Shown: positions 38,443 through 47,365 of the stretch, in pieces | How positions within the stretch are numbered: the first letter of the stretch is position 1 | Layout: the number at the start of each line of letters is the position of its first letter | Assembly (NCBI GenBank): GCA_903895255.1 | Contig: CAITTG010000088.1 | Coordinates: forward strand, 1-64,000 | Origin: an uncultured Verrucomicrobia subdivision 3 bacterium | GTDB taxonomy: Bacteria > Verrucomicrobiota > Verrucomicrobiia > Limisphaerales > UBA11358 | Reading direction: 5' to 3' | Length of the DNA stretch: 64,000 nt | The notes under the pieces: generated by a model | The model's input: the letters and a program-made list of their open reading frames with translations, nothing else | Told to the model about the DNA's origin: nothing | Databases searched by the model: none | Position numbers and translations under genes: made by a program

Positions 38443-39200
38443 TTATTATGCAACCTGACAAAGTAACCAAGCGGATCAAAGACAAAGCCCTTGAATTGCT
38501 GGAGCGGTTTCCAAAGGGTTTGAGATATTCAGAACTGCACTCGAAGATTAGCGAATTCGACGCCAGTTTTAACTCCAATACGATCAACGGTAGCATCTGG
38601 CAACTCGATGCCATTTTTCCTGACAAGGTTTACAAACCGTCAAAAGGCTTGTTTCGCCTGCTAAAATATAAGCCGGCAGAAGAGGAAGCCGAAGGGCCGG
38701 CACCCGTCCCACCGCCGGTTACGAAAATTAAGGAGGAGGATTTTTACAAGCCATTCGCGGATTGGCTCACAAACGAAATTGAAGATGTAACGGTGGCAAT
38801 CCCGCTCGGCCGAAATAAATTCAAAGACAAATGGGGAACACCTGATGTCGTTGGCAAACGCGAATCCCGCCGGAGCGACATAATTAAAGGCATAACCGAG
38901 ATCGTCTCGGCCGAAATAAAAACCGATACCTTGCAACTCATCACCGCCTTCGGTCAGGCGTGCGCCTACAAAATTTTTAGCAACAAAGTTTACCTCGTCG
39001 TGCCCAGCAAATCATCCGAGGAGGATTTGGATCGTCTGGACTCCCTGTGCCAGATATTCGGAATCGGCCTGGTGACATTTGACGCCAGCACGCCAACATT
39101 CCCGGATTTTCGGATCATGATGCGTGCCGCGCGCCACGAACCAGACCTGTTCTATACCAACAAATACATGGCGCTCATCGAAAAGGAGCTGTTCAGTTAA
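38439..39200 (+). CDS. Winged-helix plus PD-(D/E)XK nuclease-like protein (COG2958-type)
   Basis: 253 residues from GTG 38439 (overlap with the methylase stop), or ATG 38448. The N-terminal helical domain KDKALELLERFPKGLRYSEL and NTINGSIWQLDAIFPDKVYK is a winged-helix/HTH (about 5-70). After a Pro/Glu linker, WGTPDVVG near 132 and IVSAEIKTD near 158 give the D...E-x-K of a PD-(D/E)XK restriction fold. Third gene of the operon; could be the cutting subunit matching the methylase, or a DNA-specificity factor. Confidence 0.7.
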   Translation: MIIMQPDKVTKRIKDKALELLERFPKGLRYSELHSKISEFDASFNSNTINGSIWQLDAIFPDKVYKPSKGLFRLLKYKPAEEEAEGPAPVPPPVTKIKEEDFYKPFADWLTNEIEDVTVAIPLGRNKFKDKWGTPDVVGKRESRRSDIIKGITEIVSAEIKTDTLQLITAFGQACAYKIFSNKVYLVVPSKSSEEDLDRLDSLCQIFGIGLVTFDASTPTFPDFRIMMRAARHEPDLFYTNKYMALIEKELFS

Positions 39201-39210
39201 ACACCGATTT

Positions 39211-40356
39211 ATGAAAGACATCCTTTCGAGAATAATTTGGACTTCGCTAATCAATTTATTTCAAGCTCAACCGAACCTTTCAGATTTCATTCCAGAAGTA
39301 ACAAGCGAGCGGGAGCCAAATTTGTCCTTTCACTTCGCCAATGAATTATGGAAATACTTGTTCTGGCTGGATTGTGATTTTGACATCACTAAGCTTTCCC
39401 ACGAAAACAAACGACCGGACATCATTTTTCATAAACGAGGTTCAAACGCCTTAAACTTCCTCGTTGTTGAGGTAAAGCGGAAAGGCAACGCAAGTGGATT
39501 TGCCGATGATTTAGAAAAAATTAAAAACCACTGGTTCGGCAATGATTTGGATTACCAATTCGGAGCAAGCGTAGTCATTGACGAGAACACCGGCGACTTT
39601 GAAATTCGTCTGCTTGATCGTAAAACCCCTCAATCAGGAATCCTGTTGATCAAAGGTGATTTTATAAATCGTTTAAGTCCGCCAGAATTTCACAGCGGGG
39701 CACGCAAGCTAATCCAAACTAAAACTGTGAGCTTATTGGTCGCTGAGAAGGCGGGCACAGACACCGCTGGTCCTAATGAAGATTTAAACACCTGGATTTG
39801 CAGGATGTATGCAAGAGAATGGAGCATTGACGACATTGTTATTGGAACAAGCGCGAGACAATGGCTAGAAAAGAATAATCTACTGCCTAGTTCGTGGGTG
39901 CTTTCAAAAGAAGAAACGGAGAAGATCAAACAGGCTGGCATACGCTTGACGATAATGTATTCGCCAGGCTCTATACTAACCCTTCAACCAAATCCGCTCA
40001 AAGATTGTGACACAGCTAAGGTAATCATTTTTGACGCGGACTCCTTTGGATTAGGTAGCGAAAGCAAATTAAATGTTGAAGAAACCATCGCAACATTTTT
40101 GCATGAAATCGGTCATGTTTTCTATGAACCAGCCCCACAAATATCCGCGGCCGATGCTCTAAGCACGGCCCGTTATGTGCAGACCACGAATGGAAAAGAA
40201 GATGAGGAGAATGCGGCCGACGACTACGCTTTCCAGTTTGGCTACGGGAAGCACATCGCATCAGGATTGGAGAAGTTGGCAAAGATTCATCCTGACACGT
40301 TCGGAACCGATGAAGTGAAAGTGCGCATCGAACGGATGAAGGGGCGCGCGGAATAA
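39211..40356 (+). CDS. PD-(D/E)XK nuclease-like and HExxH metalloprotease fusion
   Basis: 381 residues from MKDILSRIIWTSL (an upstream ATG at 39124 lies inside the preceding gene). Residues about 1-130 hold KRPDIIFHKRG and NFLVVEVKRKG, a D...E-x-K nuclease-like core. Residues about 255-375 hold TIATFLHEIGHVFYEP (HExxH, His about 298) and DEENAADDYAFQFGYG about 34 residues later, the ExxAD third-ligand pattern of M48-like gluzincins. The middle region (WICRMYAREWSIDDIVIGTS) is unassigned. No membrane helices, so unlike normal M48 proteases. 10 bp after the preceding gene. Probably activated protein cleavage in a defence response, by inference. Confidence 0.7.
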   Translation: MKDILSRIIWTSLINLFQAQPNLSDFIPEVTSEREPNLSFHFANELWKYLFWLDCDFDITKLSHENKRPDIIFHKRGSNALNFLVVEVKRKGNASGFADDLEKIKNHWFGNDLDYQFGASVVIDENTGDFEIRLLDRKTPQSGILLIKGDFINRLSPPEFHSGARKLIQTKTVSLLVAEKAGTDTAGPNEDLNTWICRMYAREWSIDDIVIGTSARQWLEKNNLLPSSWVLSKEETEKIKQAGIRLTIMYSPGSILTLQPNPLKDCDTAKVIIFDADSFGLGSESKLNVEETIATFLHEIGHVFYEPAPQISAADALSTARYVQTTNGKEDEENAADDYAFQFGYGKHIASGLEKLAKIHPDTFGTDEVKVRIERMKGRAE

Positions 40357-40368
40357 GGACAATGATTC

Positions 40369-42258
40369 ATGCCCAAAGACCTTTATCCAAAACTTTGCCA
40401 GCCCGAAACTTTGAGGGTTGCCGCCAATTACGTTTTGGATGATCAAAAAGATGATTTTATCCCGGATGTATTTCGCCATCAGGATTACCTCTACAACCTT
40501 GACGCAAATCTGGAAAGACTCGCCCGTAATTTAAGCCACGGAATATATCGGCCACGCCCTCTTCGGGAAATTGACGTGCCGAAGGCTGGGCTTTCGGTCC
40601 GCCCAGGCAGTTCGCTCGAAATCGAAGATCATATTGTTTTTTTTGCCATCGCCTATTTGCTTGCACCCGTTCTTGACCGTGTCCTTCCATCCAGTGTTTT
40701 TCATTTTCGCGTTCGGAAAAAGGGCAACCGTCCGCATCCTCGCCAGCTTTTTGTCAACGAACACCGAACATTGCTGGCAAAACATTTACGCAAACAACTA
40801 CGAATCTTTGGTGACTGGTATGAAGTCTGGCCGGAATTCATGGCCATAGCCCAAACACTCCATACCGAGAAGGGATTCAAATTTTTAGTCGAATCCGACA
40901 TCACAGCGTACTTTGAAAATATCAGCCACCCGCTTTTGGCAGATGTTTTACGCCAGCACGCCCCCAATCAACTGCGTTTGATCAACGTATTGATGGAAAT
41001 GATTTCCACATGGGCGACACCGTCATTTTGGGGAGTCCGACCACAACGCGGAATTCCGCAAGGCAACGAAGTTTCAAGCTGGCTCGGAACGCTGTTTCTT
41101 GTGCAGATGGACGCCGAACTTCTCAAACTGCAAAAGAAAGGGCGCATTGAGTTTGTCCGATACGTTGATGACCTTAAAGTTTTTGCCAAAGACCGAAAGA
41201 CCGCGCGGAAAGTTGTCTTACTGATCAATCAGTTATTACGCCGGATGCACTTAAATATGCAGACGAGCAAGACCGATATATATGAAGGAGACCAGATCGC
41301 GCACCGGCTCACAGATGAACGCGTTGAAGCCGTGTCTAAAATCCTTGAAGCCCTACCGCAATCAAATGAAATAATTACGGAGGAACAAAAACAAACGGCT
41401 ATTGCGGACGTTAAGCCGATTTTTGACGAGCATTTTGCAACTGCCAGTAAACTTGAAAAGAACGACATCCGGCTTTTCAAACGGGTGTTAACTATTCTCA
41501 AATTGACGCAGTCACCAATGGCCGTTGAGTTTTGTTTAAAGTGCCTTTGGGGCCAACCTGCATTAACTGATAAAATCGCGAAGTATCTGGCAATCTGGAT
41601 GGATCGGGCTGACGTGCAACTGGCCATAAATCAGGCGTTGTTTGGAAATGGAGAGTTGTTTGACACTCAATACCTGTCGCTACTTCCCTTGTTTCGACAA
41701 AGCAAAGCCCTGACTATGCAGCATCGTGCCAAACTCATTAAAATTGGCCGGAGCGATTTGCATTGGGCGGCACGCGCGGAAGCGCTATTAACGCTCATGC
41801 TACTTCCGCTTGAAGAGCAACACTTCCGCCAATTGCGAAAGTTGTATTTACGAGAGTCATCGCCTTACGTTAAAAAGGTTGTTCTCGCCGTGTTTCTAAA
41901 AGCCCCTCACAAAATTAAACAGTCGGTCTTTGAAGAAACCATCACAGAGCCGGAGGAAGAAACCAACCGATTCCGCAAGTTCCTCTGGTCATTGGGGCAT
42001 AGCGCCGAAAGTTGTAAGCCAACCCTCAAAACCATCGGTAGGATTGAGTCCGACGCGGCGAGGTTGCTGGTATCGCTTCACGGTGCTCTTCAATCCCACG
42101 ATTTGAATGTGCTCCGGCAGGTGGAACAAATTTCAAAAAAGTATTCTGAAGAAGCAACAAACCAATTTGCTCGGCAGTCGTTCGGTGAAATTGTATTGTC
42201 TGCACAACAACAATTTTTGGCATGGCAAAAACGACTACAAAGGGGAAAGGGCGACTAG
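40369..42258 (+). CDS. Reverse transcriptase of Abi/unknown-group type with long helical C-terminus
   Basis: 629 residues. The RT core (about 40-320) shows RPRPLREIDVPKAGLSVRPG, motif A FLVESDITAYFENISH (catalytic Asp about 175), motif B RGIPQGNEVSSWLG near 229, the catalytic box FVRYVDDLKVF (YVDD about 265-268) and LNMQTSKTDIYEG (motif D). No maturase, endonuclease or retron X/Y domain is visible. The C-terminal ~300 residues are alpha-helical, possibly HEAT-like repeats (WAARAEALLTLMLLPLEEQH; SSPYVKKVVLAVFLKAP). This shape fits the defence-associated Abi/UG RTs. It is 12 bp after the preceding gene, leaving no space for an msr-msd RNA. Confidence 0.88.
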   Translation: MPKDLYPKLCQPETLRVAANYVLDDQKDDFIPDVFRHQDYLYNLDANLERLARNLSHGIYRPRPLREIDVPKAGLSVRPGSSLEIEDHIVFFAIAYLLAPVLDRVLPSSVFHFRVRKKGNRPHPRQLFVNEHRTLLAKHLRKQLRIFGDWYEVWPEFMAIAQTLHTEKGFKFLVESDITAYFENISHPLLADVLRQHAPNQLRLINVLMEMISTWATPSFWGVRPQRGIPQGNEVSSWLGTLFLVQMDAELLKLQKKGRIEFVRYVDDLKVFAKDRKTARKVVLLINQLLRRMHLNMQTSKTDIYEGDQIAHRLTDERVEAVSKILEALPQSNEIITEEQKQTAIADVKPIFDEHFATASKLEKNDIRLFKRVLTILKLTQSPMAVEFCLKCLWGQPALTDKIAKYLAIWMDRADVQLAINQALFGNGELFDTQYLSLLPLFRQSKALTMQHRAKLIKIGRSDLHWAARAEALLTLMLLPLEEQHFRQLRKLYLRESSPYVKKVVLAVFLKAPHKIKQSVFEETITEPEEETNRFRKFLWSLGHSAESCKPTLKTIGRIESDAARLLVSLHGALQSHDLNVLRQVEQISKKYSEEATNQFARQSFGEIVLSAQQQFLAWQKRLQRGKGD

Positions 42259-42287
42259 AACCGCTCCAAAAATAGCAAGGACACCTG

Positions 42288-43415
42288 ATGCAAGACCCGA
42301 CGACAACATCATCATCTACGTTACTTGATCAAATTGTTCAAGTCAGGCCACGCGAGGTAGGTGGAAGTCTTTCGTCCAATCGTTCAGATTATCAAAAAAG
42401 CTGGGCATTCTGCCTGCTTTTGAAATTGCATCGGACAGGACAGGATTATCTGGTTCTCTTCGATTACCACGATGATGTTGTTGTTCTTGATTCAGCCGCA
42501 ACTCCGACAGCGATTGACTTTTACCAAGTTAAAACTAAGAAGGGAGGAAACTGGACGGTCACCCTTTTGTTGAAGCGTGAGAAAGGAGCAAGTGACGAAT
42601 CACTGAATTCCATCGCCGGAAAAATGTATGCAAATAAAATTGCATTTCCAACCGCCGCGAAGACGCTCAATTTCGTCACCAATGCTCAATTCCGAATCAA
42701 GCACAAAGACCTCCCAACATCCGAAAAGGTCGTGGACGGATTTGAATTGGCAGAATTGTGTAAGGAAACGTTGCGGGAATTCAGCCAAACGATCCAGCAG
42801 GAACACAATCTTGATTATAGCCCACTTTGCGACATCCTGACCAAATTCACGACTGATCCTTTGAGCCTGGACGGACACGTTATACACACAGCCGGAGAAT
42901 TCGCCACTTTTTTGAATGAAATTAAACCAGACGGAAAATTTGCCAGCATCCCCGGCCAACGCGCAATTGCCACAACAATAGCGCGGAAAACCAATTGCGA
43001 GCGAACACCTGCCACAAAAGAAGAGCTGATTGCGGCCAAAGGAATTTCACGCGACGACTTCGCGAAAATGCTTTTGACCATTGTTTCGCAAGAGGAAGAA
43101 AGGGAGCGATGGGACGATATCAGCCGGGCTTTAACCAAAGAAAATTATTCCTTCGGTGAAATAAAGCGTTGGCGCATCGCATGGAAGAAATACGCAGTGG
43201 AGCGACTGGACGTTTCAAATTCCGTATTAATGGCGATTCAGCGTGTCATGAAGTCCGCAATCGCGGCATCAAACCAGGAAGATGCTTGCCGGACCCTTCG
43301 AGAACTTATCGCAGACTGCTTGCTCCGTTTTGAAACAATGACGAGCCATGCGACCGTTCCGTATACACCAGATTATTTAACCGCCGTCATCCTTTTTGAA
43401 GCCAGTGAAGAATAG
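42288..43415 (+). CDS. DUF4297-type (Cap4-like) nuclease-domain protein
   Basis: 375 residues. The N-terminal ~130 residues match the DUF4297 pattern: REVGGSLSSNRSDYQKSWAF, then DYHDDVVVLDS and DFYQVKTKKGG with the Q-x-K of a PD-(D/E)XK nuclease. In known proteins the domain cuts DNA once triggered (Cap4 in CBASS). The C-terminal ~230 residues are helical and not recognised; no SAVED ligand domain is apparent. 29 bp after the RT and 41 bp before the ABC ATPase, with which it probably forms a nuclease-ATPase pair. Confidence 0.75.
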   Translation: MQDPTTTSSSTLLDQIVQVRPREVGGSLSSNRSDYQKSWAFCLLLKLHRTGQDYLVLFDYHDDVVVLDSAATPTAIDFYQVKTKKGGNWTVTLLLKREKGASDESLNSIAGKMYANKIAFPTAAKTLNFVTNAQFRIKHKDLPTSEKVVDGFELAELCKETLREFSQTIQQEHNLDYSPLCDILTKFTTDPLSLDGHVIHTAGEFATFLNEIKPDGKFASIPGQRAIATTIARKTNCERTPATKEELIAAKGISRDDFAKMLLTIVSQEEERERWDDISRALTKENYSFGEIKRWRIAWKKYAVERLDVSNSVLMAIQRVMKSAIAASNQEDACRTLRELIADCLLRFETMTSHATVPYTPDYLTAVILFEASEE

Positions 43416-43456
43416 CCATTTCCGAAAACTACTACGGAATTTACGAAAGAAATCGC

Positions 43457-45169
43457 ATGTTGCCCTTTTCAATAAAAAGGCTCGTCTTGATGTCGTCAGA
43501 CACGGAACGGGCACGGATAATAAACTTTCACCACCGAGCGACGGTCATCACGGGTGAAAACCACACGGGCAAATCGTCGCTGATTAAAACGATTTATTAT
43601 GCGTTCGGCGCAGAGCCACGGATGTTGAAGCCGTGGAAAGCGACCATTTCAAAAATTCTGGTTCACTTTTCCATCGGTGAGCTCGAATTCAGTCTGCTAA
43701 GGAATGGGAGCAGTTTCACATTATTCGATAAATCCGCCCAGCCGCTTGAAGCATTTACATCAGTCACAAACGGCTTGGGAATTTATCTCGCCAAACTTTT
43801 GCATTTTGGCATCAAACTCACCTCAAATAGCGGGAGCATAATCACTCCGCCGCCTGCGTATTTATTCCTACCCTTCTACTTTGACCAAGACAAAGGCTGG
43901 GTTGGAAACTGGGAAAGTTTTGAACATCTCAAACAGATCAAAAACTGGCGAAAAGATTTGATTGAGTATCACGTCGGGTTGAAACCCAACGAATATTATG
44001 AAATTAAAGGACAGCACCTTCAAGTTAAGGAACGAATGGTTGTTGCCCAAGCCGAGTCAAGAGTATTGAAATCGGTTCGCGACCAAATCAGCGAGAAATA
44101 TCAAGAGGTGGAATTCAACATTGACCTGGAAGCGTTTCAGGAAGAAATCAAGGAATTGCTTGTTTTGTGTGGTGAACTTCAGAAGGCCGCTGAAAAAATT
44201 AAAGAAAAACTCGTTGAGCTGTATAACATAAAAATTGAAATTGAAAGCCAGATTGAAATCGTCAGCAATGCGCTCGGCGAAATGAGTTCAGACTACAAAT
44301 TTCTAGAAAAGCTGGATGACCATGTTGATTGTCCGACATGTGGTGCGGCCTACGACGTCTCGTTTGCGGAAATCTTCGGCGTTGCCCTCGACGAAGGGAA
44401 ATGCGAAGTCCTTCTTCAAAAATTGCAGTCTGAATTGCAAGATGTGAGTGTCCGCATCGCTAAAATGAGCGGCGAACATCGGTTGCATGACTTGGAGACG
44501 GCTAAAGTTAGAGCGCTTCTTGAGAAAAAACGTGAACAAGTGCAGTTAAAAGATTTGATAGATAGCGAAAGTAAAAAGAAGCTTAAATCGGTTTTGCAGA
44601 ACAGCCTAACCGAAGCGAACCTGAAAACTTTTCAAATTCAGGAAGAGATCGATGGTTTAAAAAATCAATTAGATGGCTTCACGAATAAGGACAAGAAGGC
44701 CGAAATCAATCAAGACTTCAAAACCCTGATTAAGCGCTACCTTTCCGACCTTTCGCTTTTAGGCCTGAACGAAGATTCATACCCGGATTTCACAGCCAAA
44801 GTTTTTGACCAAGGTAGTGCCCAACCGCGAGCCGTCCTCGCCTATGGTTTCAGCATCCTTCAATTGATGCACAAACGCGCCTCATCAGCTTTTTGCCCTA
44901 TCATCATTGATTCGCCAATCCAACAAGAGCAGGATACAACCAATCACCATAAAATTCTTAATTTCATAAAAAATAATCAACCCGAAGGTTCTCAGTTAAT
45001 TCTCGGCGTGTTCGATCCCAAAAATGTTGATTTCGGAGGCGAGGTAATCACTTTAACTGAAAAGCGCCATGTTTTAAGAGAAGATGAATTCAATAGGGCC
45101 TCAGAGGAAATGATGCCGTTCATTCGTTCAGCGCTTGATTTTCGGCCACCAGAACATCGCTTAATTTGA
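43457..45169 (+). CDS. SMC/Rad50-like ABC ATPase with zinc hook (DUF3732-like)
   Basis: 570 residues. Walker A TGENHTGKSSLIKTIYYAFG at about 31-50; two coiled-coil arms (about 185-290 and 325-425) joined by a CPTCG zinc-hook half (about 292-296); an ABC signature-like RAVLAYGFSILQLMHKRAS; and the Walker B/D-loop region CPIIIDSPIQQEQD near 480. A C-terminal H-loop-like LGVFDPK follows. Resembles the ATPases of three-component ABC (ABC-3C) defence systems. Last gene of the operon. Possibly senses DNA ends or phage structures and controls the neighbouring nuclease. Confidence 0.82.
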   Translation: MLPFSIKRLVLMSSDTERARIINFHHRATVITGENHTGKSSLIKTIYYAFGAEPRMLKPWKATISKILVHFSIGELEFSLLRNGSSFTLFDKSAQPLEAFTSVTNGLGIYLAKLLHFGIKLTSNSGSIITPPPAYLFLPFYFDQDKGWVGNWESFEHLKQIKNWRKDLIEYHVGLKPNEYYEIKGQHLQVKERMVVAQAESRVLKSVRDQISEKYQEVEFNIDLEAFQEEIKELLVLCGELQKAAEKIKEKLVELYNIKIEIESQIEIVSNALGEMSSDYKFLEKLDDHVDCPTCGAAYDVSFAEIFGVALDEGKCEVLLQKLQSELQDVSVRIAKMSGEHRLHDLETAKVRALLEKKREQVQLKDLIDSESKKKLKSVLQNSLTEANLKTFQIQEEIDGLKNQLDGFTNKDKKAEINQDFKTLIKRYLSDLSLLGLNEDSYPDFTAKVFDQGSAQPRAVLAYGFSILQLMHKRASSAFCPIIIDSPIQQEQDTTNHHKILNFIKNNQPEGSQLILGVFDPKNVDFGGEVITLTEKRHVLREDEFNRASEEMMPFIRSALDFRPPEHRLI

Positions 45170-45287
45170 TTTTTAGAATCGCCCCAACATTGATGCTCAA
45201 AAAATTGCGGTGCGTTTTCTGGTGGGTTCGACTTTGACCGTTCCAAATCGTCTTGACGCGCCAGCCAAAATTTGCAAACAAATCGGA

Positions 45288-45410
45288 ATGGAAACCTGTC
45301 CCAAATGCGGCGCGACCACGGTCCCACGAAACGGCCCGAAGGCCGTCGAGGAGCTTTGGGATTGTCCAAACTTCCCATGCTCTTGGAACATGCGCCCCAT
45401 GACCGCCTGA
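45288..45410 (+). CDS. Possible 40-residue zinc-ribbon peptide
   Basis: METCPKCGATTVPRNGPKAV followed by EELWDCPNFPCSW: a four-Cys CPKCG/CPNFPC pattern like topoisomerase C4 zinc ribbons. There is no clear ribosome-binding site, and the frame is open upstream to 45210. It may be a true small protein or a remnant of a zinc-finger gene. Confidence 0.4.
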   Translation: METCPKCGATTVPRNGPKAVEELWDCPNFPCSWNMRPMTA

Positions 45411-46133
45411 CATTCGGCTGTTTGATTGACGACCCTCCTTCTTCCGTCCAACATCTCCGGAAAACGACACCCGATACCCATTTTGACTCAACTCGCGATG
45501 TGTTCAATAATCGCGGTTAAGCGTTAATATTGCCAAGAGCTGTCAGGCGAACCCACCGCTAACCATTGCGGGTTAATTTTTGCTCACAAAGATTTAAAGT
45601 CCAAGGGCGGTTGCAAAACGATCAGCATTCCCATTTAAAGACGACTTGTGGACTCGTTTATTGTTTGCCTTCCGCTTACTTTGAGAGTAACCGTAAAAAA
45701 CTTCAACGATTTCCCTCGGCTTGGCGAGTGTTTAGGATCACCAGCATACCGGCCAGCTTGGAACCAAAAAAATCAGTGGGTTGCCATTTCAGCCGTCTGA
45801 CTTGTCATTTTTACCGGGGGCAAACATTTTCAATTGAGCCGCTATCTCACACCGGCCTGTGAAATTGCGGGAAGGCCATCGCGCATCGGATTGAGCCGGT
45901 TAATGACTCGCCTCCCCAGCAAAATCCCAGCAAAAGCGACTAAATTGGGAACGTCAAGACCAAGCCAAACAGATCATTATAACAGGCTTTGGCTTTTTTT
46001 TAAGAAATTATACCTGCCCATATTTTCAAAAAAAGGATTTGTCCTACTTCATAATGGGGGATAGCAGAGGCGCTTTTTGAAACCCTGGCCATGGGGGCCA
46101 GACCGGGAGGCGCAACGGCTGGAGAAACAACAT
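45411..46133. other. Non-coding stretch between cargo operon and mobilization genes
   Basis: AT-rich and without protein-like frames (several short open frames lack bias and start sites). As it lies just upstream of the mobilization cluster, an oriT is expected here or at 46293-46397; I cannot pin it down. Confidence 0.35.
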
Positions 46134-46292
46134 ATGAAAACATCGAAGTATAAGGAAGCCATTATCAAAGCTGGCTACCATCCCTCGCCCGCATTAATCG
46201 CGGCGGTGGAAGCCGCCCACGAACTGCTCCTAAACCCCAAGCTGATTGCGACTGCCTTCAAGAAGGTAGGCAAACAGCATCCCGCTGAATAA
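46134..46292 (+). CDS. Small hypothetical protein in the mobilization cluster
   Basis: 52 residues (MKTSKYKEAIIKAGYHPSPA ... KKVGKQHPAE), helical, preceded by ggag 7-10 bp upstream. It sits 105 bp before the MobC-like gene. No family recognised. Confidence 0.5.
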   Translation: MKTSKYKEAIIKAGYHPSPALIAAVEAAHELLLNPKLIATAFKKVGKQHPAE

Positions 46293-46329
46293 GCGGCGGG
46301 GAAAACCGATGCCAGCCGAGATCAAAGTA

Positions 46330-46355
46330 GGGGTGGGGCGTAAAAGTCCCACCCC
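46330..46355. other. Hairpin between the small gene and mobC-like gene
   Basis: GGGGTGGG at 46330-46337 pairs with CCCACCCC at 46348-46355 around a 10-bp loop containing taaaag. It could be a terminator without a U-run, or a nic-site hairpin of oriT, as these often lie directly upstream of mobC/mobA. Confidence 0.35.
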
Positions 46356-46397
46356 CACCCTTGAAACCCGTTCATCGTTGCCATCCTGATTTATTTT

Positions 46398-47183
46398 ATG
46401 CCTATACAACCCCCCACCCATGTGAGAGAGGCGCAAGAAGCTCAGGCCGCCAGAGAGGCGGCGTTGGTGACGCAAGCCAGTCCTGCTCATTCCGTGGATA
46501 AGGTGAGCCCTACGACCTCTCCCAAACCCGATGGCACCGTCTCGGATGCCAGCCGCCTGAACGGCGGGGAAAAGGCACCTCCGGCTATAACGCCCCCTGA
46601 CACCGTGAAAATCACGGTCAAAACCCAGCAAGGTGTAACTACTGATGCAAAAAGTGCATCAGTAGTTGACCTTGCCGCCGGCTCACTGCGTTCTCCGGCG
46701 GGAAATAGCGCCCCCACCGGGGCGAAAGACCGTGCCGCCAAGAAGGCGGCCAAACGGCCCAACGCCATCACCCTCCGCCTCACGGACGAGGAGTATGCGC
46801 GGATTGCCACCGCCGCAGGGGTGGCATGGACGCCGGGCATGAAGGGCCGGAAGGGCCAAAAAATTGGCGCTAAATCCATGGCCGCCGTCATCATGGACGG
46901 CTACGGCCAAGGGCCAGTGCCGGAGGTCAATCGGCTGGTCTGGGCGGAATTATCCGGCCTGATTGGGTCGCTGGCCAGCCTCACCGAACAGGTCAATGAC
47001 GGTAAAATGCCAGAGGATTTGCGCCCCCTTTTGCGCGAAACCATGCGGCTGGTGGCGGATTTACGCAAAGATTTGCTGACGGCGCGACCGCCGGATGCCA
47101 CCACGGCGGCGCTCAAACTCATCGCCAAAGACGTGGCCATTTTGAAAAAGCAGATGTCACTTTTTGACGGCGTGGTGGATTAA
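46398..47183 (+). CDS. MobC-like relaxase accessory protein
   Basis: 261 residues. The first ~110 are a Pro/Ser/Thr-rich low-complexity region; from about 117 (KRPNAITLRLTDEEYARIAT) a ribbon-helix-helix DNA-binding segment appears, followed by a helical C-terminus (SGLIGSLASLTEQVNDGKMP). This is the pattern of MobC-type proteins that load relaxases at oriT. The relaxase gene is 182 bp downstream. Confidence 0.65.
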   Translation: MPIQPPTHVREAQEAQAAREAALVTQASPAHSVDKVSPTTSPKPDGTVSDASRLNGGEKAPPAITPPDTVKITVKTQQGVTTDAKSASVVDLAAGSLRSPAGNSAPTGAKDRAAKKAAKRPNAITLRLTDEEYARIATAAGVAWTPGMKGRKGQKIGAKSMAAVIMDGYGQGPVPEVNRLVWAELSGLIGSLASLTEQVNDGKMPEDLRPLLRETMRLVADLRKDLLTARPPDATTAALKLIAKDVAILKKQMSLFDGVVD

Positions 47184-47365
47184 ACACGGTCTGAAATCCG
47201 GCCTTTCGCCTTGCCTCCCGCGTACCGGTCAGAGTTTTTGAAGAATTTTCTGCGCCTCCCCCCTGATTTTCATCAATACGGCCAGCCCACTTCCGGCCAA
47301 CGTCACGGCCAGCTTTCAAAAGTCAGTTGTCATTTTTTTGAGGTGGCGCGTACTATAGCCCCACC

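Noticed and set aside
40369..42258. Retron or diversity-generating retroelement
   Set aside because: Only 12 bp precede the RT gene, with no msr-msd, and no template repeat/variable repeat pair or Avd gene is seen.
31625..45169. Complete DISARM or BREX system
   Set aside because: DrmA, DrmB, BrxB, BrxC and PglZ equivalents are absent.
45411..46133. Short open frames (for example 45566-45862 and 45834-46064)
   Set aside because: No codon bias, ribosome-binding site or protein-like composition.
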